Below are positions 32,043 through 41,085 of a stretch of DNA of 64,000 nt, piece by piece. The stretch covers positions 174,254,411 through 174,318,410 of the forward strand of contig NC_071354.1 of the NCBI RefSeq assembly GCF_943734655.1. The letters run 5' to 3'. The notes under the pieces are model-generated. The model searched no databases. It was not told where the DNA came from and saw only the letters and a list, made by a program, of their open reading frames with translations. Source of the stretch: Sabethes cyaneus. Taxonomy: Eukaryota; Arthropoda; Insecta; Diptera; Culicidae. The stretch's first letter is position 1. Every line of letters starts with the position of its first letter. A program made the translations under genes and the position numbers.

Positions 32043-32402
32043 CGATTTATTTTTTTATTTATTTACTAGTCTTCGATGGTATCGCACAGACAGTTCCTAA
32101 TTATAATACATACTTATTCTAAATTTAAAAGTCATTCTACTAATATTAAAATCATAAGAGTCAGACACTACATTGAATTCACGACAATCTACGTCAATAG
32201 GATTGTTCTGGCCGAATAGAGTGCGATGCATTGGAAGCCGAAAAAAATCAGATCGACGGGTAAGCCTGGGTGGTACGTTGATTTGAAGCCGCTCCAGCAG
32301 CTCCGGGCAGTCAATATTGTTTCCAAGAAGATCAAAGACAAATAAACGTTGCAGTTTTGCCCGATTATATGTACTCATGTCTTGTATGAGAACAGTGTTG
32401 AC
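32043..32402 (-). pseudogene. LINE ORF2 C-terminus and 3' end (Jockey/CR1-like), split by a hAT element
   Basis: The minus-strand frame (from 32378, continuing upstream to the insertion point) reads NRAKLQRLFVFDLLGNNIDC, PELLERLQINVPPRL and a terminal ...FNVVSDSYDFNISR, the conserved C-terminal tail of mosquito Jockey/CR1-like LINEs. The stop near 32097 is followed by a short 3' UTR and an A+T tail (TAGTAAATAAATAAAAAAAT) to about 32043. The upstream part resumes at 37282 on the far side of the 4.9-kb hAT insertion. It lacks the catalytic domains, so nothing enzymatic can be inferred. Confidence 0.75.
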
Positions 32403-32599
32403 TAGGGCTGTCTAACCGGTAGTACCCAGGGGCGGACTGGGAGCCAAAGGGCCCACCGGGCCTTTGAGATTAGGGGCCCCGTGCAACTTGACTCGACTCA
32501 GGCACGTCGAGTGTCGAGTATCGGGAGAACGGACAGCATAGCGGCTCGATGCTCGAAACAAAACAAACTCAGTCGTTATTAGGACCGAGTTATCAGCTT

Positions 32600-33075
32600 T
32601 TAGCGTGTGCGTCATATTAGCGGTTCACGGTACTTTAGTTTGGACGCATTTTTCTTCAACCCAATCTTCGCTACTTTGAGTTTTAGTTTTTGCAGCCACC
32701 ACCACAGATGTTGTTCTATCGACAATATCGATTTCATTGGCAAAGCAGACGAACTAACTAGATTTGCTGACGATTGTGCCTGTGTGTTGCTCCTTTCATA
32801 ACATCCTGTAACGACATGTTGTACAGCCCACCTGAGGGACCATCACGTTAATAAAGTCCACTGCGAGGTTAGAATGGCCATGATTTTACGATCGATGGTA
32901 ACATACGCAACTTTGAAATCAATGAAATAATTGTGCGTAGAATTCTGTATTCATGAACTTCTTGGAGGATCTGCCGCAGCGTGAATATTTGATTCTTTAT
33001 AGACCGTGCTTCAGCGAACCCGGAAGAGAACTTTCCACATTCTGATAAGTGCCACTGCGCATTTTTGCCAGCAAT
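32600..33075 (-). pseudogene. RTE-like reverse-transcriptase fragment
   Basis: On the minus strand the region reads, with frame changes, a GFAEARSIKNQIFTLRQILQ block (normally GFR.GRST.DQIFTLRQIL) and a YRILRTIISLISKLRM-like stretch corresponding to '..THHLFIDFKAAY'. After a deletion it reads FANEIDIVDRTTSVV, where FADD has become FANE at 32733-32744. Both catalytic aspartates of motif C are therefore gone. It lies in the inner hAT element, opposite to the larger RTE fragment downstream. Confidence 0.72.
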
Positions 33076-33279
33076 GCAACGTTTTCCTCATCTATCACCC
33101 ATTCATATTTCAAATAAGCGTATCAAATCAAATTAAGTATCAAAGTACCAAATAAGCGGATTTTATAAATGATAGGATGTCAACAGTTCAATATCGATAA
33201 GTAGCTTACTGCGTCTTCACATCAGAACAAAACAGTTCATAGTGCAGGCGATTCCCGTGCCGAGTTATAGCTATCCCTG

Positions 33280-33425
33280 GGATTAAACTCTTGGATTCTC
33301 CTATAAGAATTCTGCTTCTATAAGTAAGGTATTCTGTGCGAATCCTCTGCAGAATTTCTTCTCACGATTCCAATGTGAGGAATGCCCGATACTCTGCGCG
33401 AATCTTTTTGGTTCGTCCTGATAGA
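33280..33425. repeat. GATTCT/GAATCC-rich dispersed repeat, uninterrupted copy
   Basis: Aligns with 11190-11510 without the MITE: CTATAAGTAAGGTATTCTGT, CTCTGCAGAATTTC and GCGAATCTTTTTGG. It shows the empty-site arrangement for the MITE at 11299-11402. Confidence 0.65.
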
Positions 33426-33434
33426 GCTGCGGAA

Positions 33435-34950
33435 AAAAGAACCCACCGTCTAAAAATGTCAGTACGAAGAGCACGTGCTCGTCAGTCCAGAGGAGAGGTT
33501 CGCCAGCAACAACACACGGAGTTTCTACAAAGCGGTCAGGTGCAAGAATTTTGCCATGCCTGTGATGTGCAATGATAGTGCTGGCAACCTGCTTACTGAC
33601 AAAACGACGGTAGCAGCCAGGTGGAAGAGTATTTCCAGACGCTGTTGAATAGAGAAGTAAACAGGAAGATCAGCAGGTACAGGATAAGAATTTTGAGCGA
33701 CGGCCAAACTGTGGAGCCATCAACACAGGAGGAGGTCAAAAAAGCAATCAGTGAGCTGAAAAACGGTAAGGTTGCTGTAAAGGATGGTATCCTGGCTGTA
33801 CTTCTAAAAACGAGGAGCGAGCAGCTGTACGAAACAATTCGCCACCTCATTGTCAGGAATAGAATATGGGACGAAAATAAATATCGGAGGAGTGGTTGAT
33901 TGGCCTCATTTCCCATAATTTTAAAAACGGACATCGACATAGAGTAAAAACTATCGAGGCATTACGCTGCTCAATTTTGCCTATAAGGTGCTCTCTCTAT
34001 TCTGTGTTTTAGACTGAGTCCGTTAGCTGAGTTCTTCGTTGGCGAGTATCAAGCTGGTTTTCATGAGGGTCGCTTCACGATGGATCAGATATTTACCCTG
34101 CGTCTAGTAACTGACGAGTTCCGGGAGTGCAACTTGCAGACTCATAATATTTTTATGGATTTCAAGGCGGCATACGATTCAGTCAAACGAAATGAGCTGT
34201 GACAGTTAACGCTAGGACATGGTTTTCCCACAGGACTAGTTACGTTGATTCGTGTGACACTGGATGAGTAAAAATTATAAGTCAGAATAGCAGATGAGAC
34301 CTCACGTGCTTCTTGATTTTGCGGATGACGTCGATATTACCGAAATCAAAAGTACAGCAGCGAAAGAAGCCTTTAGGCCATTTATTGAGAAATTGGGACT
34401 TACCATTAACACCGCCAAAACGAAGTACATGGCGTGGAAATCCAAATGGTGTTGGTGTCGAAGAGGAACTGAATATATTTTGATATGCTCGTGATATGTG
34501 ACAACGATGTAAGTCGCAAAATAAAACGACTAATTGCAGCTGCGAATTGGCCTTTACGGAGGCATTACATTTTGTAGCTGAAGTCCTGTAGCTTGCAAAT
34601 TCGCATAAACTGATGCTCTAGAGAACACTAATCCTCTCAGTGGCCCTTTACGGACATGAATCATGGACGCTAAAAGAAGCTGATCGACGAATGCTTGGGG
34701 TTTTAGCGTAAAGTTTAGCAAAATCCAAAATGGCGTGTAGCGCAGATGCATGAACCACGAGCTGTACTAAGAATGTAAATATGCTGTTATAATGAAGATA
34801 GTACAGTGTGACAGTCTGCGCTGGGATTGTCACGTGTCTAGAATGCCCGACGAAAGAGTAACCAAAATTATTTTAATCATAGAATCAAGAAGAGACCGTA
34901 GACTTCAGAGAAGACATCGCCACTGACGTAAACTAAGTATGGAGCTTAAC
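33435..34950 (+). pseudogene. RTE-like LINE, decayed but long
   Basis: Blocks in order: LTDKTTVAARWKSIFQTLLN, then NREVNRKISRYRIRILSDGQ, EVKKAISELKNGKVAVKDGI (linker and RT-0 region), RLSPLAEFFVGEYQAGFHEG (RT-2), IFMDFKAAYDSVKRNEL (motif A with its aspartate), a deletion over motif B, LLDFADDVDITEIKS (motif C, intact FADD at 34318-34329), LTINTAKTKYM, and ICDNDVSRKIKRLIAAAN. Scraps of the C-terminus end near CCACTGACGTAAACTAAGTA. At least six frame breaks. Similar 3' ends stand at 45160-45190 and, minus strand, 52266-52312. It is dead despite the intact active-site motif. Confidence 0.85.
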
Positions 34951-35045
34951 CCGACAGTTCGATATTTATAAGTAGTCAAATAACTGCGGATGAAATACTA
35001 ATTCTACTTTTAAATACTCAGAATTGAAGCAAGTAATATTTTCTG

Positions 35046-35860
35046 ACCTTGGACCCCAACAGCTCAACTTAAATGGTTTCATGTATCACGGGGCCCCAGC
35101 AATTGAACATTCGTGAGTCGTAGAAAAGTTCAATTGAAAGAGAAATTTTGGTTTAAAGTTCGGGTCCCCAACAGTGCTATTTGAAGCTGAATTTTCAATC
35201 ATCAAATCGGTTGATTTCATGAATCATGGGGCCCCAGCGATCGAACATTCGTGAGTCATAGAAAAAGTTTAATTGAAAGAGAAACTTTGGTTTAAAGTTC
35301 GGGGCCCCAATAGTCCCATTTAAAGCTGAATTTTCAATCATCAAATCGGTTCATTTCATGAATCATGGGGCCCCAGCGATCGAACATTCGTGAGTCATAG
35401 AAAAAGTTTGATTGAAAGAGTAATTTTGGTTTAAAGTTCGGGGCCCCAACAGTTCCATTTGAAGCTGCATTTTCAATCATCAAATCGGTTGATTTCATGA
35501 ATCATGGGGCCCCAGCGATCGAACATTCGTGAGTCATATAAAAAGTTTAATTGAAAGAGAAATTATGGTTTAAAGTTCGGGGCCCCAACAGTTGCATTTG
35601 AAGCTGAATTTTCAATCATCAAATCGGTTCATTTCATGAATCATGGGGCCCCAGCGATCGAACATTCGTGAGTCATAGAAAAAGTTTAATTGAAAGAGAA
35701 ACTTTGGTTTAAAGTTCGGGGCCCCAATAGTCCCATTTGAAGCTGAATTTTCAATCATCAAATCGGTTGATTTCATAAATCATGGGGCCCCAGCAATTGA
35801 ACATTCATGAGTCGTAGAAAGAGTTTAACTGAAATAAAAATTTTGGAAAATCTCATTTTG
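35046..35860. repeat. 139-bp tandem array, about six copies, inside a hAT element
   Basis: GGGGCCCCAGC starts recur at 35090, 35228, 35367, 35506, 35645 and 35784, i.e. every 138-139 bp, with very few substitutions. Each unit also contains a second GGGGCCCCAAC about 70 bp on, plus CGATCGAACATTCGTGAGTC. The GGGGCCC motif also occurs once near the left end (32473-32480) and at the right end (35883-35889). This supports the array being an amplified subterminal region of the element. Confidence 0.92.
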
Positions 35861-35939
35861 TGTAACGACGAAATTTTTACTGGGGCCCACCGGGCATTTG
35901 CCCGGTTGCCCGGTGGGCAAGTCCGCCCCTGGTAGTACC

Positions 35940-37273
35940 GGTAGTACCGAAACCGGTAATACCAGCCAATTTTTGGATACCGAAATACCGGTTTTGGAAA
36001 AGCAAAAAACCGGTATTTCCGGTATTATCTAATCTGCTTGTTTTTTCCAATTCCTTATTCGAATAAGAACTAAATTTGATAAAAGAAAATATACTCTTAG
36101 AAAAACAACTTGGTGTTAATGCCGACGAGATTCTTCGACTTGTACTAACAATGAAGAGAGTGAAATTGTGGGTCAAAAAATTATAGCTTTTGAACCCGTT
36201 TAAGGTACAGTAGAGTAACTTTGCTGTAAAAATGTTTTATTGTATGAGCCATACGTCGCGTTTCAATTTATTTTTGAACGACCATTCATATTTATATCAT
36301 GACGACCGATTTTAAAGTTTCATTTGTATTTGTCTATCAAATAGTCAGAAAAAGGTCAGCCTAGACTTTGAATGCAATTGAATTCATTTTGAGTAACATT
36401 TCCTACAATTTAACGCATATTATGATTAATCTATACAACATCGACAAATGGTGCCTGACTGTAAATCATCGTCATTTGACATAGTCAGTAGCTTCAGCTG
36501 AAACTTGCTTGAAACGTTCTGTTCAACAAATGAAACAAGTCGCTTCAGTATGAAGCGAAGGTAAGAGAAAGTTAGCTTCATTTATTTGTTTCGACGATGC
36601 CGGATTCTGATCAGAATACGGGGATCTTTGCGCTTTTTGAACATTCTTGCCATCAAAGGATCTGCCAGTAAAGAATTTGGAATATTTGGTCTTTTGAGTG
36701 ATACAATGATTAAACAAGGAGCTGAAATCTGCATCTCACTATCTTCGAATGGTGGGATTGATAACAAAGAAGAGAAGGTATTTGTGAACGATGATGAAGA
36801 GGATGACGTTATGCAGGAGTTCCGGTTTGGGGATAGAGAAAAAATTGTTGAGAGGATGTAGGAGATCGGGGAATTAATTATACTGGAAGCTACAATACAA
36901 GATATTTAGTAAATAATTAAAGGCGGGTTTCCCTACTATAAGTTTGAAGAAATGGAAAGAAAATTCCTGATGCGCTTAGAGCCGTTCGCCAGACATCGAT
37001 GAAAGCAGAAGTTTTTTCAATTGTTGGCAATAAAATTCGTTCTAGTAAGGGAACTAAATCGCTAAGAGTATTATATCTGCTTAAATTCTACTTTGCTAAG
37101 CAACAATACTGAAACTAATGTTTCAAAAAGAAAAGATTTACTGAAAAACATCGACATTTTTCTTGATTTCGAATAATCTGCCAATACCGGTTTTTTACCG
37201 GTATTACCGGTATTTTCTACGCCAATACCGAAATACCGGTTTTCACCAAAAGCGCCCAATACCGACAGCCCTA
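35940..37273. other. Right-hand interior of the outer hAT element
   Basis: ACCGGTATT-type motifs cluster at 35940-36035 and 37190-37265. Between them an open frame at 36586-36861 (+) has an acidic run (NDDEEDDVMQEF) and no hAT transposase motif that I can identify. It may be debris of the original coding region. Confidence 0.45.
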
Positions 37274-37281
37274 GTGTTGAC

Positions 37282-37892
37282 AAATCGTACGGTAGCGGAC
37301 ATTGGTTGGTGGTTGTTGCTGCAGATCCACCTTGCATGAAACCGTAAGAACCTTCGTAACCATCGCCGACGTGGTAGGAGCTGGTGGTTGCGGAACTCCC
37401 TCGGGTGGTTACTCCACACGTACCTACGCTGCTCCCGGCGCAGAATCCCCTAATCGGCAGTTGGCCGTTCATCGGCCGTCGACCGTTGCCACTTGCTCTG
37501 CAAGAGAGGTTGCGGTTGTTGGTCGACAGAACGAAGGACCAGTTCCCAGGCCTCTTCCTGTGTGTATACTTTGCTGTGATACAGCTTGTGTCGCCTTTTC
37601 TGTGCAACACGAGACGCCGTTGGTGCCCCATCGTCGTCTGACCCCGTCGCCGTATCAGGAGGATTGTCCATACGGGTCCGCAAACCATACAGTGCCGCAC
37701 TCAAGAAGTTCGCTTCTACGCTTTATTTTTATTCGCCAAAATTCGAACCATTATCGATTGATACAAAAGTCATAACGGCGAAGCGGGAGCTGCACAAGAA
37801 ATTCTTTCGGCGATCGAAGCTAAGGTCAAAGATGCATGGACGACCGTTGCTAGTGAGCCATTGCATGGTTGCAGTTCGGCAACAAGTTACCT
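37282..37892 (-). pseudogene. LINE continuation beyond the hAT insertion, then unassigned frames
   Basis: From 37282 upward on the minus strand, one frame reads PMSATVRFVNT across the restored junction and the neighbouring frame PLPYDLSTL. An RRFLRFHAR block lies at about 37330-37370. These resemble the 'RRFLRFALR...LPPYDLRC' block that precedes LFVFDLL in the same LINE family, so the split LINE very likely continues to about 37450. Beyond that, a minus-strand frame (37704-37450) contains TGSDDDGAPTASRVAQKRR and YTQEEAWELVLRSVDQQ. I do not recognise it; it may be more LINE or an unrelated exon. Confidence 0.5.
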
Positions 37893-38000
37893 CCCAAGTA
37901 ACAATTTGGGTTTTATTACACTCTTATGATGGCATTTAAGACCAAAATTGGCCTTGAAAACCATCATAAGAGTATAATAAAACTCACATTGTTGCTTGGG
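37893..38000. mobile_element. Palindromic MITE, copy 2 of 2
   Basis: CCCAAGTAACAATTTGGG at the left is mirrored by CTCACATTGTTGCTTGGG at the right. The inner arms ACTCTTATGATGG and CCATCATAAGAGT pair perfectly. It is the better preserved of the two copies (compare 11299-11402). Confidence 0.87.
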
Positions 38001-38003
38001 CTG

Positions 38004-38680
38004 GAATTCCCAAACAAAGAAATTTGAAGGTGTAGTAGATTATGGAGAATCTTTTTCATTTCTGTGTTCTGGAGACGACTTACTGTTATTTGTTGCTAAA
38101 GATGCACAGGTTTATATGTTTATCATCGGTAGAGGAGAAATGGAAAATACCTACTGGTTGGATATTTTCGTATAAATGGATTGAACGCAGCCAATAAGAA
38201 AACATTGACGGAAAGTATTCTGAATGCTTTGCAGGAAGCAGGTGCCAAGGTGTGTGGACTCACATTTGATGAAATTCCAACCAACCATACTGAAACTCGT
38301 TTTCATCCCAGGGAGTATTTTCAACGGGTCACTTGATTACGTCTAGCGCAAAACTTGTCCGATCAGCACATATATTTCCAAAGCTAAAAGATGAAAGTGG
38401 TCACCCAAACGATTAGTCGTAGTTTTGCTTCTGCCTTGAAAACTCTAAAGGAATGTGATGACATTGAAATCGCGTAAAAATTCGCCGATTTAGATGGTCT
38501 CGGCCTCGGGTCTCGGAGTTCATTGGCTTGTTCATTCTTTAGCATTATGAATAGAAAAACAAACCTTCAGAAAGGATTTAAGCAGCCAATGGCGCCACTT
38601 AATTTTGAAGAAAGTAACAGGATTTTTGAGGGTTTTAATCAACATTACCAACTTTAGACATAAATCAGAGTTTTATTTTT
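38004..38680 (+). pseudogene. P-superfamily (THAP9/P-element-like) transposase, catalytic region, broken
   Basis: In mixed frames: FPNKEI and GVVDYGESF, then VEEKWKIPTGWIF (family: 'KWK.P.GYF'), INGLNAANKKTLTESILNAL, QEAGAKVCGLTFDEIPTNHT (family: 'GV.V..LTFDG..TN', holding a catalytic acidic residue), TISRSFASALKTLKECDDIE, then FSIMNRKTNLQKGFKQPMAP and LNFEESNRIFEGF. The order and spacing match the RNase H-like and following helical region of P transposases. There are at least four stops or shifts. The N-terminal half is not adjacent; a complementary piece lies at 26560-26818 and a THAP remnant at 27700-27898. No terminal repeats were found. P-type transposases cut and paste DNA with 8-bp duplications. 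Confidence 0.78.
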
Positions 38681-38885
38681 ATTATAAGTAGCAAGTGCCT
38701 GTACAATCTCGGCGTGCCGTCAGTAAAACGTGTTAAACTAAAACTTCTCATTACTCATTTGGAGATTTGACTATAATCGATGGATATACAAGAGGCACAA
38801 TTTGCGTCTAAAAAACAACACAATCCGTCAGTGTTGGCGAAGTTTGAAATACGTCGCACGCTTAATTGTGGAGTCTTCTTTATAT

Positions 38886-39173
38886 CCAGTCCGCTGTGGT
38901 TCAAGGGTTCACCAATACCTGGGACCTAAAGGGCCTAAGAGGAGAAGTTGTGTTCGAATCCGGTCGTAATTGGCTCGATCAGTGGATCCCCAGCTTGGAC
39001 AAAGAGGACCGGTAAACTTCTTAATAAGCGTTGCTTCAAGGACCCTCCCTTACCGAGTTTTCCGCCCTTTCCCTTTCACGTCTTGCCACCCTTTAAGGTG
39101 CTATAAACACCTTTATTTCATTAATTTCTTCGATCGTTCCCTCCGTCGATTGTAAAAACTTCCGTTATAAAAA
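38886..39173 (+). repeat. tRNA-derived SINE, tail-sharing family
   Basis: A-box-like CTGTGGTTCAAGGGTTCACC and B box GTGTTCGAATCCGG (38950-38963) are followed by a body and the tail GTTCCCTCCGTCGATTG...CCGTTATAA. The tail matches 7020-7055 and, more loosely, the 3' ends of the minus-strand SINEs at 7548 and 47391. Confidence 0.75.
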
Positions 39174-39781
39174 GTTCTTTGTCATTTGTCTGACCTCATT
39201 AAAGCTCAAGGCAAAAACACGACGTTGGTCTATGATGAAATAACTTTGTTGTGGCCTCCTTATCGCGATTCAAACGAAAATTGTGTGTGATCCTTGATTG
39301 TGTATTGACTGTACTTTATAGTGAATATTTTGTGTACGGCGCATTCATGAAATAGGGTATGTTGCTGCTTCGTCGTAATTGCCTATTCCCGTCCTATCCA
39401 ACACAAATTATTAAAAATATCAGCATTTTTATGACACACAATGCAAAACTAGTTATTCCCTAATATTTTAGTGTGTTGTCTATCATACGCGATCAATCAA
39501 AGTGAGCTGAGATCTATTTAAACGCTTTTTATCATTAAAGAATACCTAGCAGCCAAATTTCCTATGTTTTTTCGTGTGACGAAGTAGAAAATGTTGACTA
39601 ATCGTTTCAATTTCCGTCATTCATAAATGAAAATAACTCACGCAAGGCATTGTCGATATTCTACAGCCATGAAAACTTTCCTGACCTGCAGAAATTTTGC
39701 AAAATAACATTTGTCATGCCGTCCTACACAAATACATGCGCGTTAGCCTCGTAAACATAGTTGTGATTTTTAGTTTGGACG
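39174..39781. other. Non-coding, upstream of the candidate gene
   Basis: About 600 bp with no element recognised. If the gene at 39782 is real, its promoter and 5' UTR lie here; no TATA box at a convincing distance was seen. Confidence 0.4.
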
Positions 39782-41077
39782 ATGAAAAATTTTGATGAGC
39801 AGATTTTAAAACGGTACGACGAATTTAAGAAGTAAAGTCAGTTGCATGATTTCAATAACATGCTTTAATAATCGCTTTTCAGTGATTTCAAAGTTCACGG
39901 ATCGGAAGGTAAGTGTGTTTTAGTCAAATCAGCACAAGAACTTTTGGAGTATTCATTAAATCCATTCAAAAAATGAAAATTAGAATGGCTTTACTTACTA
40001 CGACGGGAATTAGAAATAAACCCAAAATATTTTTGAAGTTCCATTGCAAAAGAATTGCATGGAAAAAAAATTTGTGACTTATAAAGTTATAGTTCTTTGT
40101 ATCAAATGTGTCGTGAGATATTATTTCACAAACCTCTCAGGTAGCTTAATTCTTTTTTCTGTACAGCAGATAAAATCAATTTCTTTTTAACTCATCTTTT
40201 TTTGATACTGAAATTTTCAAAAAAAAATTTCAGATGGGTGAAGACCATATTTTTGATTACAAAACTGTGTATGTCTGAGTGTCTGCCATGTTTTTATAGC
40301 GTTTGAATTGTCAAAAAATGAAGTAATTTAATATACACACTTAAAAAAAGTACCGAGTTCGGTAAATTACCGTAAATTTTACCGAACGCTGAGCAGCAGA
40401 ACGTTCGGCAAAAATTTTTTATGATGCCAAACATTACTAATGATCCGTAAACGTTGATTGGCACCATCGAATTTCACCGAACGTTCGGCTGCTCAGAGTT
40501 CGGTAAAAAAAATTTAAGTGTGTACGTCCTTGCCGTTTTGGAATTTTCCATTAAGGGTATACTACCGAGCACCAATCAATGGTGTCACATTCTTTAATTT
40601 TTTAAATGATCGGCTTCAAGGAGCCAGAGAGTCGTAACGGAGGGAGAAAAAGTTTACACTTTAGAAGTTACAGGTTAAAGGTTCCATACATTCAAAACTT
40701 TGACATTTATCTAAAATTTGCAAACTGGTAAATTTTGCATCCGGGCCGGCTCCGGAACAAAGCCAAAAATCCGGAACTCGGAATTAAATTTTTGTTCTGA
40801 TATCGATCATTATTCTATTCTAATTTTCCAAGTTGTCACTATTCAAATTTCACAAAAAATAGTACAACGACAATGGCATCACTATTGTTCTCAAAAAGAA
40901 GGATACCACGACGTTGAATATCCCGCCGATGGAAGAATACATCTTTATTTTAGAGGACAAACTAAAGAAGAACAGCTAGTGCACACAATGATAGAACATG
41001 TTCGCGGAAAAATTCGAGTAATTATCTTATTATGGCAAGTATGTCTGAAACTCAGTAATGAATACCCCAAAAAATGA
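39782..41077 (+). CDS. Candidate spliced gene, three exons, about 106 residues, unknown function
   Basis: Exon 1, 39782-39831, begins ATG (MKNFDEQILKRYDEFK). A 51-bp intron GTAAAG...TTTTCAG (39832-39882) follows. Exon 2, 39883-39908, reads NDFKVHGSE and ends at a consensus donor GTAAGT. Exon 3, 40833-41077, follows TTCTAATTTTCCAAG and stays open to TGA at 41075, with AATAAA at 41080-41085. All phases agree: exon 2 ends one base into a codon and exon 3 supplies the other two in the frame of the longest local open reading frame. Exon 3 reads QKIVQRQWHHYCSQKEGYHD, then YPADGRIHLYFRG and KEEQLVHTMIEHVRGKI: soluble, charged, no membrane segment. The 923-bp second intron contains a TA MITE. I do not recognise the family. 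This is a model from splice signals only; an unrecognised transposon protein is possible. Confidence 0.42.
40336..40522. mobile_element. TA-flanked MITE, 187 bp
   Basis: CACACTTAAAAAAAGTACCG at the left and the complement of TTTAAGTGTG at the right, flanked by TA (40334-40335 and 40523-40524). Subterminal motifs AGTTCGGTAAA, ACCGAACG and CTGAGCAGC / GCTGCTCAG occur in mirrored order. It lies in the second intron of the candidate gene if that model is right. Confidence 0.83.
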
Positions 41078-41079
41078 AA

Positions 41080-41085
41080 AATAAA
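41080..41085 (+). terminator. Polyadenylation signal AATAAA of the candidate gene
   Basis: AATAAA starts three bases after the stop codon of the candidate exon 3. It supports, but does not prove, a transcript end here; the hexamer is common in A+T-rich DNA. Confidence 0.3.

Larger units (their letters stand above)
32427..35931. mobile_element. Inner hAT element with perfect TSD GTAGTACC
   Basis: Starts CAGGGGCGGACTGGG and ends (reverse complement) CAGGGGCGGACTTGCCC. Identical 8-bp flanks GTAGTACC lie at 32419-32426 and 35932-35939, inside the left subterminal region of the outer element. Next to the right end is the hairpin CCCACCGGGCA/TGCCCGGTGGG. The 3.5-kb interior carries no hAT transposase. 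It holds two RTE fragments in opposite orientation, a GATTCT repeat and a 139-bp tandem array. Confidence 0.93.
32403..37273. mobile_element. Outer hAT element with perfect TSD GTGTTGAC
   Basis: Ends are TAGGGCTGTC (32403) and GACAGCCCTA (to 37273). The 8-bp flanks GTGTTGAC at 32395-32402 and 37274-37281 are identical. Both subterminal regions are rich in ACCGGTATT / AATACCGGT motifs. Without the 3505-bp inner element and one copy of its duplication it would be about 1.36 kb, too short for a hAT transposase, and none is readable. It is probably non-autonomous. Confidence 0.93.

Noticed and set aside
35046..35860. CRISPR-like array of regularly spaced repeats
   Set aside because: The whole 139-bp unit is repeated, spacers included; this is a tandem satellite in a transposon of a eukaryote.
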